From NCBI RefSeq assembly GCF_033473495.1, contig NC_088939.1, forward strand, positions 5,084,001 to 5,148,000: a DNA stretch of 64,000 bases. The letters run 5' to 3'. The position numbers and the translations under genes are program-made. How positions within the stretch are numbered: position 1 is the stretch's first letter; each line of letters begins with the position of its first letter. Positions 35,293 to 45,968 of this stretch are shown here, one piece after another. The notes beneath the pieces were generated by a model that was not told where the DNA came from, ran no database searches, and saw only the letters and a program-made list of their open reading frames with translations. The stretch is from Cercospora beticola (lineage: Eukaryota; Ascomycota; Dothideomycetes; Mycosphaerellales; Mycosphaerellaceae).

Positions 35293-36307
35293 ATGTCTGG
35301 TATGCAGAGCTCAAGCCATGGCCATCGGTAGCTGCGCTGACCGTCCATGTCTATCACAGGAAGCGCGGGTTTCGACCGACACATTACCATCTTCAGCGAT
35401 CAAGGGCGTCTCTATCAAGTCGGTGTGTAGTACCATGCGTCCCGGTGCGGTTGGGCTGAGGAGAAGACACAATTGCTGATTGGCGGCAAACACAGAATAT
35501 GCATTCAAGGCCATTACCGCTGCCAACATCACATCCGTGGGTGTGCGAGGAAAGGACTGTGCTGTGGTAATCTCGCAGAAGAAGGTGCCGGTATGTTGTG
35601 GACAACTTGGGCGCAGAGCAAGAGGTGTGGTGGCTGATCAGGATGCGCAACCAGGACAAGCTCATCGACCCTTCGTCCGTCTCATACGTCTACAAGCTTT
35701 CGCCGTCAGTAGGATGCGTCATGACAGGGTCAATAGCAGATGCGCGCGCATCGGTGAACCGTGCAAGAGGCGAGGCTGCTGAGTTCCGATACAAGAATGG
35801 CTACGAGATGCCGTGTGATGTGCTGGCCAAGCGCATTGCCAACATCTCGCAGGTCTACACGCAGAGAGTGAGTACACAAGTAGCAGCTGAAGCGGTGAGC
35901 AGTGCTGATGATGGAAATAGGCATACATGAGACCCTTGGGTGTTGCGACGACACTCATCTCAGTGGACGAGGAATTCGGACCACAGCTATACAAATGCGA
36001 CCCTGCAGGCTATTACGTCGGATACAAGGCCACCGCATCGGGACCCAAGGCGCAAGAAGCGCTAAACTTTCTGGAGAAGAAGCTCAAGAACAAGGAGCAT
36101 GCTGATGGCAGCTGGGACGAAGTCGTGGAACTTGCCATCACCACTTTGAGCACCGTGCTCAGCGTGGACTTCAAGAAGGGCGAATTGGAGATTGGTATTG
36201 TTGGTGGTCCAAGAAAAGACGGCAAGGAGGGCACAGACAAGGCATTCCGTCCACTTACGGAGGACGAAATCGATGAACGCCTGCAAGCGATCGCGGAGAA
36301 GGATTGA
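35293..36307 (+). CDS. SCL1: 20S proteasome alpha subunit (Scl1/PSMA6 type)
   Basis: Structural alpha subunit of the 20S proteasome core, orthologous in type to yeast Scl1 and human PSMA6. Five exons, 35293-35299, 35360-35422, 35496-35590, 35655-35867 and 35921-36307, all in phase, give 254 aa, the normal length. The alpha-subunit N-terminal signature is intact ([20 protein letters not shown], residues 5-24), followed by [59 protein letters not shown] and [17 protein letters not shown]. These match Scl1 rather than other alpha subunits. The first coding exon is only 7 nt (ATG TCT G). Alpha subunits carry no catalytic threonine; they form the gate ring and bind regulatory particles. Confidence 0.95.
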
Positions 36308-37429
36308 GCGTGACCCGCTTCAGCCCTGTCCCTGGCATGACATCTGCGCGTGGTGTAACGTCAGAATGGTCGTTGTTGCGATATGCTGGCGGGTGGTGCT
36401 CTTTCAGAGCTGCGCGAGTTCGTCACTTCGCGCACTCCGGCACTAGCGAGCTCAGAGAGTCGCGTGGGGATTGGTCCGACCCAAGACGAGCTCACGTTTT
36501 CTTGAACCTTGTACCGCGTGCTTGCTAGCTGCAGCTTTACACAGCTCCGCAAGGTTCACTACTACTGCAGACACGATTGCGCTTGAGGCGCTGTACTATA
36601 CCAACTTGTTCACCACGTCCTTGATACCAGCCAAACAGAGTCCAGCTTCGGTTCCTTTCGCTTCGGCTAGCAGCCGCGTGTCCTCCATCAGACCGCCCAC
36701 AGTCCCGCCATTTGCTCGCTTTGGCAACGAGCTCTACCATGCACGTTGCAGGTTGGCATGCAGACGACAGGTCTTAGCGATGGCACATGGATGGTCTGGC
36801 CAGCTGATCAGGCCAATGGTGATCGACACGCGCGAGAAGAGCCGCATCTTAAATGGAGGTGTTCGCCCGTTTGGGCGAAGTCCTTCGACTACGCCTCAAG
36901 ATGGCTTGAACAGAGGCTGCCTGAGCTCCCCCGGCCAACTCTCTCTCGGCCCTATGAAGCCACATTGACGTATGGCGTTCTAAGCTAGGTAGCTCCACCG
37001 CACTGTTCTTGACGTTGTCATGCTAGCGGTATGCATAGACACACCTCCATTCTGAAGTCAATGATGCCGTGTTTTAGGGGACTCTGACACCGCGGACCAC
37101 GTTCCTAACCTTGCAGAGAAGCGGTCGTTGGCCCATGATCTCTCCTGTACGCTTCCGTAGCGCAGCAAGCGCAGCAAGCCACGATACTACGAACCCCTCG
37201 AATATGCTGATACCAAGCGCACGAACAAGCATGTCTTTCTCCTCTTCACTAAATATGGTATACTGCGCGATGTCTTCATATAATGTCCTATTGCCCTACG
37301 GCATGGCTGATGTCGCCACCACATTGATCACCAAAGCAGTCTTTGCACGAAGCCACAATACTACTGATGCAGTATCAGCGAAACGTTACAGCAAAAAAGC
37401 AGAAAGTGGTCTTTGCTTCTCTTCACATC
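36308..37429. other. Intergenic region
   Basis: About 1.1 kb between SCL1 and the small helical-protein gene. A 165-codon plus frame (36471-36968) has no recognisable content and overlaps other frames. No RNA gene was seen. Confidence 0.45.
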
Positions 37430-38121
37430 ATGGCAGACGGACGTGAGTCTCCGGAACCATCGCTCGTCAAACACAACAGTACCAATACTAGGACGAACAA
37501 CGTAACTGATGCTAGTTTCAACAAACAGTAAACACAGCACGAGCAATGCGAATAGGCGAGCTCATGACCGATTTTCGCACCTCTCAACAATTCATGTCAT
37601 CTATCCGAGTCAGTCCTTCAGCAGAAGACTACAATGAAGAAGGCTTCCGTGTTCTACGACACTGTGTAGCTGAATCCCATCAAATGCTACAACAAGGCTT
37701 CGAGAGCATGAAGCAAGAAGACAACGAGGAAGCTGCAAAACAACAACTCAGAAGGTGAGTAATCGCTACTTATTTGGATCGTACATACTGGACAATAGGC
37801 ACAATCAAGAAGCTAACATAATTGAACTGTAGGATACTAGCCGACGCCGCAACAAAACGCTTCCACGTCTACAAATTATACTTACAAGCACAAGCTGCAA
37901 TTCGGTGGGCTTCATACAGGCAAAAGATTCTACAAGGCCAAAGACCGCATGCCGGACATGCACAGGCTCTTGCACAATTGCAGGCGAATTTAAGACAAGA
38001 ACTTCTTTCTTTATCGGATCAGAGAGTTGCAGCTTTGCTAAGACACGCGGACTTACAAGAAAGGAAGTGGATTGCTGAGGATCCAAGTGTAGATGAGATG
38101 GTGAGGTGGAGGATGATGTGA
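37430..38121 (+). CDS. Small helical hypothetical protein
   Basis: Three exons, 37430-37442, 37529-37754 and 37833-38121, with good GT-AG introns (gtgagt donors twice) and matching phases give 175 aa. I do not recognise the family. The protein looks almost fully alpha-helical: heptad-like stretches such as EEGFRVLRHCVAESHQMLQQ, AATKRFHVYKLYLQAQAAIRW and AQLQANLRQELLSLSDQR, with few Gly or Pro. No signal peptide or membrane segment. The 13-nt first exon encodes MADG. The two independent introns whose removal joins three open frames are the main evidence that it is real. A coiled-coil adaptor or complex subunit would fit, but nothing more can be said. Confidence 0.6.
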
Positions 38122-38814
38122 TGGAATAGCATCTCCTCAGCCTTCTCCCAAACAAGACATGCTGCAGGAGAAAGAGATGTTGCTTCTGGAAAGCAACACG
38201 CTCTCCTCTCCAAGGCAATTCTCAGTGGCAAAAGATGATTTCTGGTTTCCATTGCAGGGAATCTAGGATCGAATCATCAGTCTTCACCGCACAAAGACTG
38301 AAAACCAGGGCTACCGGACAAGCAGGACTTACCGAACCCTGATCTATCGAGTTCTTCTGCTGGATGCTGAGAATCGATAATGCTGAACCGTTACACCACA
38401 ATGGATTCGGCTTGGACTGATGAGAGGGCAATGCGGAGGGGCAATATGTATGTTGATTGAAAGAGATGGAAGGCGCGAAAGAGTGATGTGATCGATTTTG
38501 ATGTGAAGTGAGCGTTAGAGCGAGCAAGCGAGTGATTGAGAGCTTATTCTGATTGAAGAAATATATCTGCGCTGGACGTGATTGAAGCAAATGTACTTAT
38601 TAAGAGCATCGCGAACTGTTCATCAAAGCTATTCTTACATTCAGAAGCCGTTACTGTCAAAATGCGTTGCTTGCGCACAGGATATCTACCAAAAGCCGAA
38701 CCAGAATTCCCAACTCCATGAAACCAGCCTCGTCCAGCCAAACCCAAAAACCCAACATCTGACTTCTCTCTGAACATTTACAACATTGAACACATCTGCC
38801 CTTGAATCGATCAA
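38122..38814. other. Intergenic region
   Basis: About 0.7 kb between the convergent helical-protein and C2H2 genes. Only short frames; nothing recognised. Confidence 0.5.
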
Positions 38815-39618
38815 CTAGTAAGTCGAGGTATACCTATAGCCCCCACTGCCACTCCCACCCTCCCTTCTCCCTCCATTCCCACTCCTCTTCGGAATGTCCG
38901 CCTTGTGCACTTCTCTCATATGATCCACCATCTTATCTTTCCTTCCAAAACCGTAATTACCTTTTCGATGACAGCCTTGCCATAGACAATCGTACATGGG
39001 AGCAGAGCTGCCTGGAGCAGGATGCATAGCGCGATAGTGTCGTTCGAGATCGGCTTTGCGGCCGGCGGCGTAGGTGCAGTTTGGCATGAGGCAGCAGTAT
39101 TCGATTCTGAGTGAAGAAAGTTAGGAGATGCGAATGAAGCGGGCAGGAGAGATGTTGCGGACTTACGGAATTTGCAAGGGGACTTGAGGACGAGGTGTTG
39201 TGGGGGATTGGTAGGTGTATGATGGCGAGGGGTAGTAGGATTGTTGTTGGTAGGGTGGTGAGGGTGAGTCGTAGTAAGTCGAAGCTGGTGAGGATGAGAG
39301 TGGTGAAGTTGGTGTTGTTGGGTAGCCATATGGCGCGATAGGTCGCGTTGTGTAGTAGGAGGAGCCGGACATCTGTCAAGAGGAAATATCAGGACTTCTG
39401 CTCCTGGAAAATATGCTACAGCTGATGTTTCGTAGACCTACGGTGACGACTTTGTGATCGTTAGGCCTGATCTGGCGAAAGCTCTTCCTTCTCGCAATAC
39501 GTGGGTAAGGTGCAGGATGATCTATCACAGACTCAAGATCAAGTGCCTTATCGAAGAGACCGGCGAGCTTGTCGAAGATTGATGGCGATGATGAGTTGTA
39601 GTAGTTGGCTTTGCTCAT
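38815..39618 (-). CDS. C2H2 zinc-finger protein, small
   Basis: Three exons, 39618-39442, 39372-39167 and 39106-38815, give 224 aa. The first intron (gtaggt...gacag, 69 nt) ends exactly before an ATG, so a shorter 165-aa form starting at 39372 is also possible. Residues 1-59 include FDKLAGLFDKALDLESVIDH. A Ser/Tyr/Pro-rich linker (60-128) follows. Then come two finger-like units: C133-x4-C138-x12-H151-x4-H156 and C168-x4-C173-x16-H190-x4-H195. The second has a longer inter-ligand gap than the classical x12. The C-terminus is Gly/Arg/Ser-rich. Paired fingers of this kind occur in many small fungal proteins of unknown target; DNA binding is possible but unproven. Confidence 0.7.
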
Positions 39619-40904
39619 TACAGGTTTGATGCTTCACGATATATAGATGCGTTACACGCATAGCGACGATGCTGTACTTATCATGTCAGATACCTTGAGG
39701 CCGCATGTGGCCTTCGGGAGCCTTCGTGAGGCCGTCAGTCACTTCTCACAAGCATCATTCGGAAGTGAGATGGAGGCGGCACTCTGCACTGCCTTCGTGA
39801 AATAGTGAGGCAGACCAGGATTGCTGGTTTTGGTAGTCCGAGCCCGTTCGCAGTAGTTCGCATGAGGTTGACATTGAAAACACTGCCGCGGTAAGGAGTC
39901 CGTCAGCATGACAGCCATTAGAAATAAAGGGCTGTATGAATGACGGGAGGCAGCGAGAACAGAAATTCTTGCTTCGAACAGGATATCAAACCCGGGACTG
40001 CCTTCCTCGAGCGAAGGCAACATGCACATGACTGTTCACTTGGTAGTTCGCAGCAGCAGGCCGCTTCCTCGGTCTGCCCTTCGATGAGCAGGATCCTTGT
40101 CGAAAACTGGGCTGAGTTCTAGACTGTGACACCTGATCCGTGGCCTCGTGCGACAACCGAAGGCTCTGCGAGGACGATATGACATGGCCATCCCAGTCGT
40201 GACTCACGAAGCCTTCCCGAACAAGGCTGAGTTGGAGGAAGTGGTTGCCTTCACGTCTCGAGCATGGGTGCTGTAGTCGGGATAATTGAGTGGCCTCAGG
40301 CATCAGTACCGCAATAAGGCTGAAGGAGCGACGGATGGGCTGTGTCAAGAGCTCGATGAACACGAATGCTGTCGATGACTGGACACAAGGTGGTGCGGCC
40401 TGTAGGATCTGAAGGCCACGAAACCTTGTTTTCCGGCCGACCGGCTGCCGTGTGGAAGTTCGCAGTGGTGACATGAAGTGCTCAATGGAGCTTTGCGGCA
40501 GAGGCCGCACCTTGTCTTGGGAGGTTTTGGCGGCGGCGCAGCGCTTGCACCATCTGAGGAAGAGGTGGCTCGAACGTGGTCCGCGAAGGTTCGCGATAGG
40601 CGAAGCTGCAGGAGGTAGCGCCACGTTCCTTGCAGCCTCCATTCGTCCTGGGAAAGGTGATTTTTCGGCCCTGCGATTGGTCAATTGGAGCTCGTAAAGC
40701 GGTCAGCGAGACCGCAAAAGCTAGTTAGTGCAAAGTGAGTGGAAACTGGGAAGAGAGTCGATTGTTTGGTGCGAGCGCCAAAACGATTTGGCCGTGGTGT
40801 TCGATTCCCTAATGCTGAAGCCTGAGCGAGAAGCCTGGAGCTACTGTGATACGTCCAAGTGTGTGGAAGAAAAGAGCGGAAAGAGAGCAATGAGTGCACG
40901 TCTT
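39619..40904. other. Intergenic region
   Basis: About 1.3 kb. The minus-strand frame 40684-39986 (232 codons) is open but Arg/Ser/Gln-rich and domain-free; I do not call it. Several short gccttc/gaaggc words recur near 39.7-40.3 kb without a clear repeat unit. Confidence 0.45.
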
Positions 40905-42991
40905 TCAGAGGTCATCCTCCAAAAACTTGTACGCGAACTTGAAGTCCGCTTTTCTCCTGTTCATCCTGCACGATACAGTTAGCACGCTATCGCAGCTTTT
41001 TCAGCAAAGTGACGACTTACCATGTCGATTCATAGTCGAAGAAGCGATAAGTGCCCTGCTCGAATTCCTCTGTGATGTTCTTAGGCTCCTCGTGCCGCTG
41101 GAACCATGTTTGGTATTGCTTGTGAAACCGCCAGCTTTGGCCCTTCAACGCCTTCGCAGCAAGATATTGTTGATACGTCCCTTGTCTGTAGTAGAATGCA
41201 TAGAAGAGTGAATCTTGGTCTATCCGACTGTACAGCCTAGGATCGTCGAATATCCCCAGAGGCTCTTGAGGATAATGTGGCGGGGTGTACGCATATGGAT
41301 TCTGCGGCTTGTAGTGATTGGGCTTCTCCGCATCCATTGGCGTCGGGCAGCTCAAGCGCGAAGCATTGAGCAGAGCCACATCGAAGGGCTGATCAGACTT
41401 CGCTCGTTGCTTGGTCTCCTCGAATGAGCCAAGAAGATCTTGTAGTGATGAAGGCAGGTGGAAGATGCACTCCTCTTCATCGTCCTCCACCTCACCCCGC
41501 GACAATGCAATGCCTGAGATACCTGAGTACGGACTAGGTGGTTGCGGAATCTTGATAATGGGTGCTTCTGCTGCAGCAGGCTGTGCTTTCGACACTTGCG
41601 GTGAAGGCTTGACAGAGGACACTTTTGAAGCCTGTGAAGATGTTGAGGGCTCGGGTTCGGCACTCTTCGTTTCGGGCTGAGCCTGTTTAGTCGTATGCTC
41701 AGACAACTTGGAAGGTTGAGGCTCGGATGGCTTTGCAGGTGAGGGAGCCACTGGTTGCGCCGCTGTCACGGCCGGTGAAGACGTTGCGCTCGATTTGACA
41801 CCTCCTGGTGGGGGCGGAAGTGGTGCTATCCCCACACCGTTCTTATCACTAGCTGCCGCTGCAGCTGCCGCTGATGCGTACTTCAGCGGTTGGCCTGTTG
41901 GTATCGAAGGTAGTGGCGCTGGCTTCATTGTCTCGGGAGCTTTGCTGCTGTTGCTATTCGGTATACTCTGCAAAGTTGCCAAAGGTGGTAGAGGTTGCGA
42001 CGTCGATTTGAGCTGTACACTTGGCCTCCTCGCCGTGGTCTCTGATGTCGTTTTCGACTTTGTGGGCGGCTTCTTCACCGGCGCTGATTCTTCCACATCG
42101 GCAGGCTCGTCTTGTATGCTCTGAGTATCCTGACTAGAGACCTTGTCGTTGTCCGCGGGCATTCCGTACAGCCCTTCTTCTTCTTCCAGGTTCAGCGAAT
42201 CATATAACCCTTCGTCTTCCATAAAGTCCAGTTCCTGATTCGATTCCACATAATACTTGATATCAGACTCCAAGTCTTTCACCTGTTCGGCCTCAATGTT
42301 GTCATTCTGCACCGATCGCAGCACAAGCTCCAGCTTGCCAATGTGCCAATTGTGTGTTTCCACTCTCGACTCCAGCTCGGCTGTGCGATCTGACTTTCCC
42401 GAGTCCTTCTTGCCTTTCTTCAGGCCCGCCAGGAGCGACTCCGCCTCGGCTTCAAGAGCTTCAATCTGCCTGCCCAGCTCATCGATCATCTCTTGCAAGA
42501 AGTCGCAGACGTCATTCTTCTCCTTCTCCTTGGGATCGAGCTTCGCGGCGGCATTAAGTCCTTCTTTGGAAAATGCTTTGGTCTTCATCTCCTTCTCGAC
42601 GGCCTTGAACTTCTCCATTTGCTGCAGATGCACGTCAGTCACGGCTACACGTGGACTACCAGATGACAGGTGATGGACATACCGTCTCGATGAGCTTCCG
42701 CTGGTCCTGCAGCGGCTTCTTGTCCTTGATATCATTTTGACTTGCCCAGCCCTTGATCTTGTCTCTACTCCGCTGCAGCTTCTTGATCTCCTTCTTTAAT
42801 GAGTCCTCGAGCTTCTCCTTCTGCGAAGAATTGGTAGATTGTGTGAGCTTCTCGTAGATGCTCTCAAACAATTGCACGCCTTCGGCGACTTTCTTGAACT
42901 CCTGCACAAGCGGTCAGTACGCGTCCATGGGGAGGCAGTTCCGGGGCAGTCGTGCCTTCTCGATCTCCTGCTGCAACTTCCGAGCGGCCAT
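40905..42991 (-). CDS. NOT3: CCR4-NOT complex subunit Not3/Not5
   Basis: Subunit 3 of the CCR4-NOT deadenylase complex, which shortens mRNA poly(A) tails and regulates transcription and translation. Exons 42991-42956, 42901-42683, 42621-41021 and 40965-40905 give 638 aa with all phases consistent. The Not3 N-terminal coiled-coil domain runs over about 1-235 ([65 protein letters not shown]). The middle is Pro/Ser/Ala-rich with a poly-Ala run. The C-terminal NOT box spans about 505-638 and ends YFFDY-type/[16 protein letters not shown]. The first intron appears to be GC-AG (donor AAG|GCACGA); without it the frame stops after 20 residues, and its removal restores the invariant family N-terminus. 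Intron 3 lies inside the codon before the last conserved block. Confidence 0.92.
42902..42955 (-). other. Non-canonical GC-AG intron in NOT3
   Basis: 54-nt intron with donor AAG|GCACGA and acceptor TTGTGCAG|GAG, phase 0. No usable GT donor lies between the start codon and the in-frame TGA except one about 20 nt before the acceptor. The family N-terminus ([19 protein letters not shown]) is reproduced only by this junction. Confidence 0.7.
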
Positions 42992-43788
42992 GTCGACTGT
43001 GGAATGCGCGCGACACGCGGTTCTCGCAGCGGCGCGGGCTCAGGGCGATGGCGGAGTCGGTATGGGGATTCGGGGATGCAGCTCGTTTGCGGTAATGATG
43101 AGGTTGCGGATACCGGTGGAAATGTGTTCGTCGGGCGCGCGCGGGGGAGCGTCGTGTCCGATGCATTCGAGGGCCCGGGGGTGGAGCGGCGGCAGCAAAC
43201 AACGACGGTCGGGCGATGGCAGCGTGTTGAAGGAGCTCCCTGTCCGCAGGCTCGCATGAGAGGGCAGCGGGAAGTCTGGCGCTGATCGATGCGCCAAGAA
43301 GCCTGCTGCGCTGCGCTTGTACCACGACGGCCACTGCAACACTGCACCTTTGTTCACTTCGCCAGAACACCCTCCCTCCCCCCATCCCGTGGCCGAAGCC
43401 AGAGCGTCGCAACTCCGTCCAAGCTCCGCGCCTCACTCTCGCATCTGCGCACTAGAACTACTCAGCCGCCACCCTGCTGCATCTGCTTCCTTCTCGCCCC
43501 AGGCCTGGTAGCACCACATCACGCGACTCTGCAGCTCACGCGCGCCACACCCTGGCCTACTCTGCCTCCTTCTGGTGCAAACAGCAGCGCGTCGGCCATT
43601 GCGACCAGGTTCACCGATTTGGCGACAGGGAAAGCTGTTTCCAAACCTGCGTTTCGTGTATCACGCAGCCCGCTTTTTCATTGGACACCTCCCGCACCAA
43701 GATCGGCTGCGAGCATGAAAAGTGAGAGCTACCCAACCGATGCGTGCGGGACGATCGCTCTGTTTATCAAACATGTAGCTGACTAGCA
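42992..43788. promoter_or_regulatory. Divergent promoter region NOT3 / DTD
   Basis: 797 bp between opposite start codons. GC-rich near NOT3. It has open frames in several phases (43289-43786 plus, 43436-42864 minus) but none with a recognisable domain. No TATA box stands out. Confidence 0.45.
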
Positions 43789-44535
43789 ATGAAAGCCGTC
43801 ATTCAGCGTGTCAAGTCCGCGTCGGTGACCGTCGATGGCCAACTCATTTCCAGCATTGGGAAGGGATTACTGATCTTGGCAGCCATCGCAAAGGAAGACA
43901 CTGCCAAGGAGGCTGAATCCATGGCTTCCAAGGTGCTCAAAGTCAAACTCTGGGACGACGACCAAGGTGGCAAGTGGAAAAAGAACGTGCAGGAGATCGA
44001 CGGGGAGGTCCTCTGTGGTGAGCACGAAATTGCATTCAGTCACATTTCACTCTCCCTAACATTACATGTAGTGTCTCAATTTACTCTCTTAGCCTCAACC
44101 AAAAAGGGCAACAAGCCTAGCTTTCACGCATCTGCCGACGCTGCGAAAGGAAAGGAGCTGTACGACCTCTTTTTTGGCCAGGTGCGGAAACTATATCGCG
44201 AAGACCGCGTCAAGGATGGAGTCTTCCAAGCCATGATGGACGTTGGTCTGGTCAATGATGGACCGGTGAGTGATGAACAACCGCCCCAAGAGATGCCTAC
44301 CACACCTTGTATCGGACTGGACTTCTCATCGCTGGACGAAGAGGTACAAGAAGCACAGCGTGGTTTCTCTGCTCCGTCTATTTTACATTGGCTAATTTAG
44401 TTCCAGGTTACAATAGAAATTGACACCAATCCTCCCAACATGGACAACCCATCTGGCTTTCAGACGCCGGACAGCGAGACCTTCAAAGGCCACATGCATA
44501 AGACATTCGAGTATCCAGCCGAGCTGCTGGAATGA
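43789..44535 (+). CDS. DTD1: D-aminoacyl-tRNA deacylase
   Basis: Proofreading enzyme that hydrolyses D-amino acids (and glycine mischarged on tRNA-Ala) from tRNA in the cytosol. Exons 43789-44017, 44072-44265 and 44407-44535 give 183 aa. Motifs: MKAVIQRVKSASVTVDGQLI at the start, KVLKVKLWDDDQGGKWKKNV, the active-site SQFTLLA stretch right after the first intron, and the Gly-cisPro motif in NDGPVTIEI, split by the second intron. The C-terminal 35 residues (after NPPN) are a eukaryote-type extension. The first intron is 54 nt long with no in-frame stop, so unspliced message would encode 18 extra residues just before SQFTL. Confidence 0.93.
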
Positions 44536-44853
44536 GGCCGTGCCGTAAAATGGAGGACTAAAACCTTCAAAAGCTGTCACGATGCCCTAAGTGAGCAATT
44601 CACCGAAGTTGGCGTGAGTGCCAAGAATCGCCTTCAGTCGTGATGCCACGACTTGACGACCACGAAACGAACACTGGACACCATTAAAGCAGAAGTCACG
44701 ATCTGGACATTTGCGAAGACCAGAAGTTGGTTCATCTCATCATTGGCATTATGCTCGCTATGCTCATCGACACTCGTCATCATCATCTACAATTAAAAAA
44801 CCGGAGGCCATGTAGCACTTGCTACAGCACTTTCGGTTGCGACCAATCATCAT
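44536..44853. other. Intergenic region between convergent genes
   Basis: 318 bp holding the 3' ends of the DTD and alcohol dehydrogenase transcripts; no feature recognised. Confidence 0.5.
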
Positions 44854-45968
44854 CTAGTTCTCTGGAACGAACACGCCGCGGTAGCGGACATTGCCCTCGT
44901 TCAGCTTGTCCATGGCCTCGTTGATGGACTTCTCATTCAGAGGGTACTTCTCCAGGATAGGCTCGATCTTGTGAAGAGCCGCAAAGTCCAGCATCCTTTG
45001 GTGGATGTAGCGAGACGCTACAACAGAACCCTGGACGGTCAAGCCGTAGGCAAGGAGGGGCATGTATGGGATTCTGAAATCGTTCTCGTCAACCGACAGT
45101 GGGTGGATTGTGGCGCCTGGTGCAAGTGCCGGCAGGATCTTCTGCCAATCTGGCTGCGCGGAAGTTGTGACGAGCAGGCGGTTGATTGGCCTGGAAGTCT
45201 TGATCTGGTCGACGTCCTTCGTGGCAACGAACTCATGCGCGCCGAGCTTCAGTGCCTCTTCCTTCTTTGAGTCGGATCTCGAGATAACGATCACGTTCGT
45301 TCCCATCTTAGCGGCGAACTGGATTGCAAGATGGCCCAGACCTCCGACGCCCATGACAGCGACTGTCTCCGTTGGCTGCGCATTGTATGCATGCAACGCG
45401 TTGAAAACTGTGGCACCGCCGCACTACTCAGTCGTTAGCACTTGCTCGGCCTGTTGAACATCAGCCTCACAAACTCACCATCAATGGAGCAGCTGCTTCA
45501 TCGCTCAGCGAATCTGGGATCTTGAACAAATATGCTTCCCGCCAGACAGCATGGCTAGCAAAAGATCCTTGGTCCGTGTTCGCCATGGCGTACATCGCAC
45601 GCTCTGGACAGTATGTCTCGTTGCCTCTGAGACATTCCTGGCAGTGTCCGCAGGAGTTGTGCAGGTAGCTAGGAATCATGTTAGCACCACACAATAACAA
45701 CAGAACCTTGTTTCGCTGCTTGATCTTACCCCCAACCAACACGATCGCCCTTCTTCATGTATGTGACTTGTGGTCCGACATCTTCAATTACACCCACGCC
45801 CTCGTGTCCCAACGCCATATCTGCGGTGCGGTAGTGGAGATCTGTTCCGCAGAGTCCGGAAGCTGTGACGCGGACGAGGACTTGGTCGCGCTCGAGTTCA
45901 CCCTTCTCGGTGGTGGCCTTGGTGACCTTGCCATCTTTGCCGCCCTTGTATACTGTGAAGGAGACCAT
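44854..45968 (-). CDS. Zinc-dependent alcohol dehydrogenase
   Basis: Medium-chain NAD(P)-dependent alcohol/aldehyde dehydrogenase of the AdhP/AHR/cinnamyl-alcohol type. Exons 45968-45730, 45668-45479 and 45423-44854 give 332 aa with consistent phases. Catalytic zinc ligands are C40 (ASGLCGTDLH), H55 with E56 (ALGHEGVG) and C144 (after the second intron, CGGATVF). The structural zinc site is complete: C86, C89, C92 and C100 (CGHCQECLRGNETYC). The Rossmann motif is GVGGLGHLAIQFAAKMG, followed by VISRSDSKKEEALKLGA; the serine and arginine after the beta-2 strand suggest a preference for NADP, which is an inference. The C-terminus KLNEGNVRYRGVFVPEN is typical. Likely cytosolic. A TATA-like element lies about 130 bp upstream. 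Confidence 0.92.

Noticed and set aside
39986..40684. 232-codon minus-strand open frame
   Set aside because: No domain, composition rich in Arg, Ser and Gln, no introns, and neighbouring frames are similar. Too weak to call.
40798..40812. tRNA B-box-like word gttcgattcc
   Set aside because: The flanking bases do not form a T-stem and no A-box or acceptor stem fits at the right distance.
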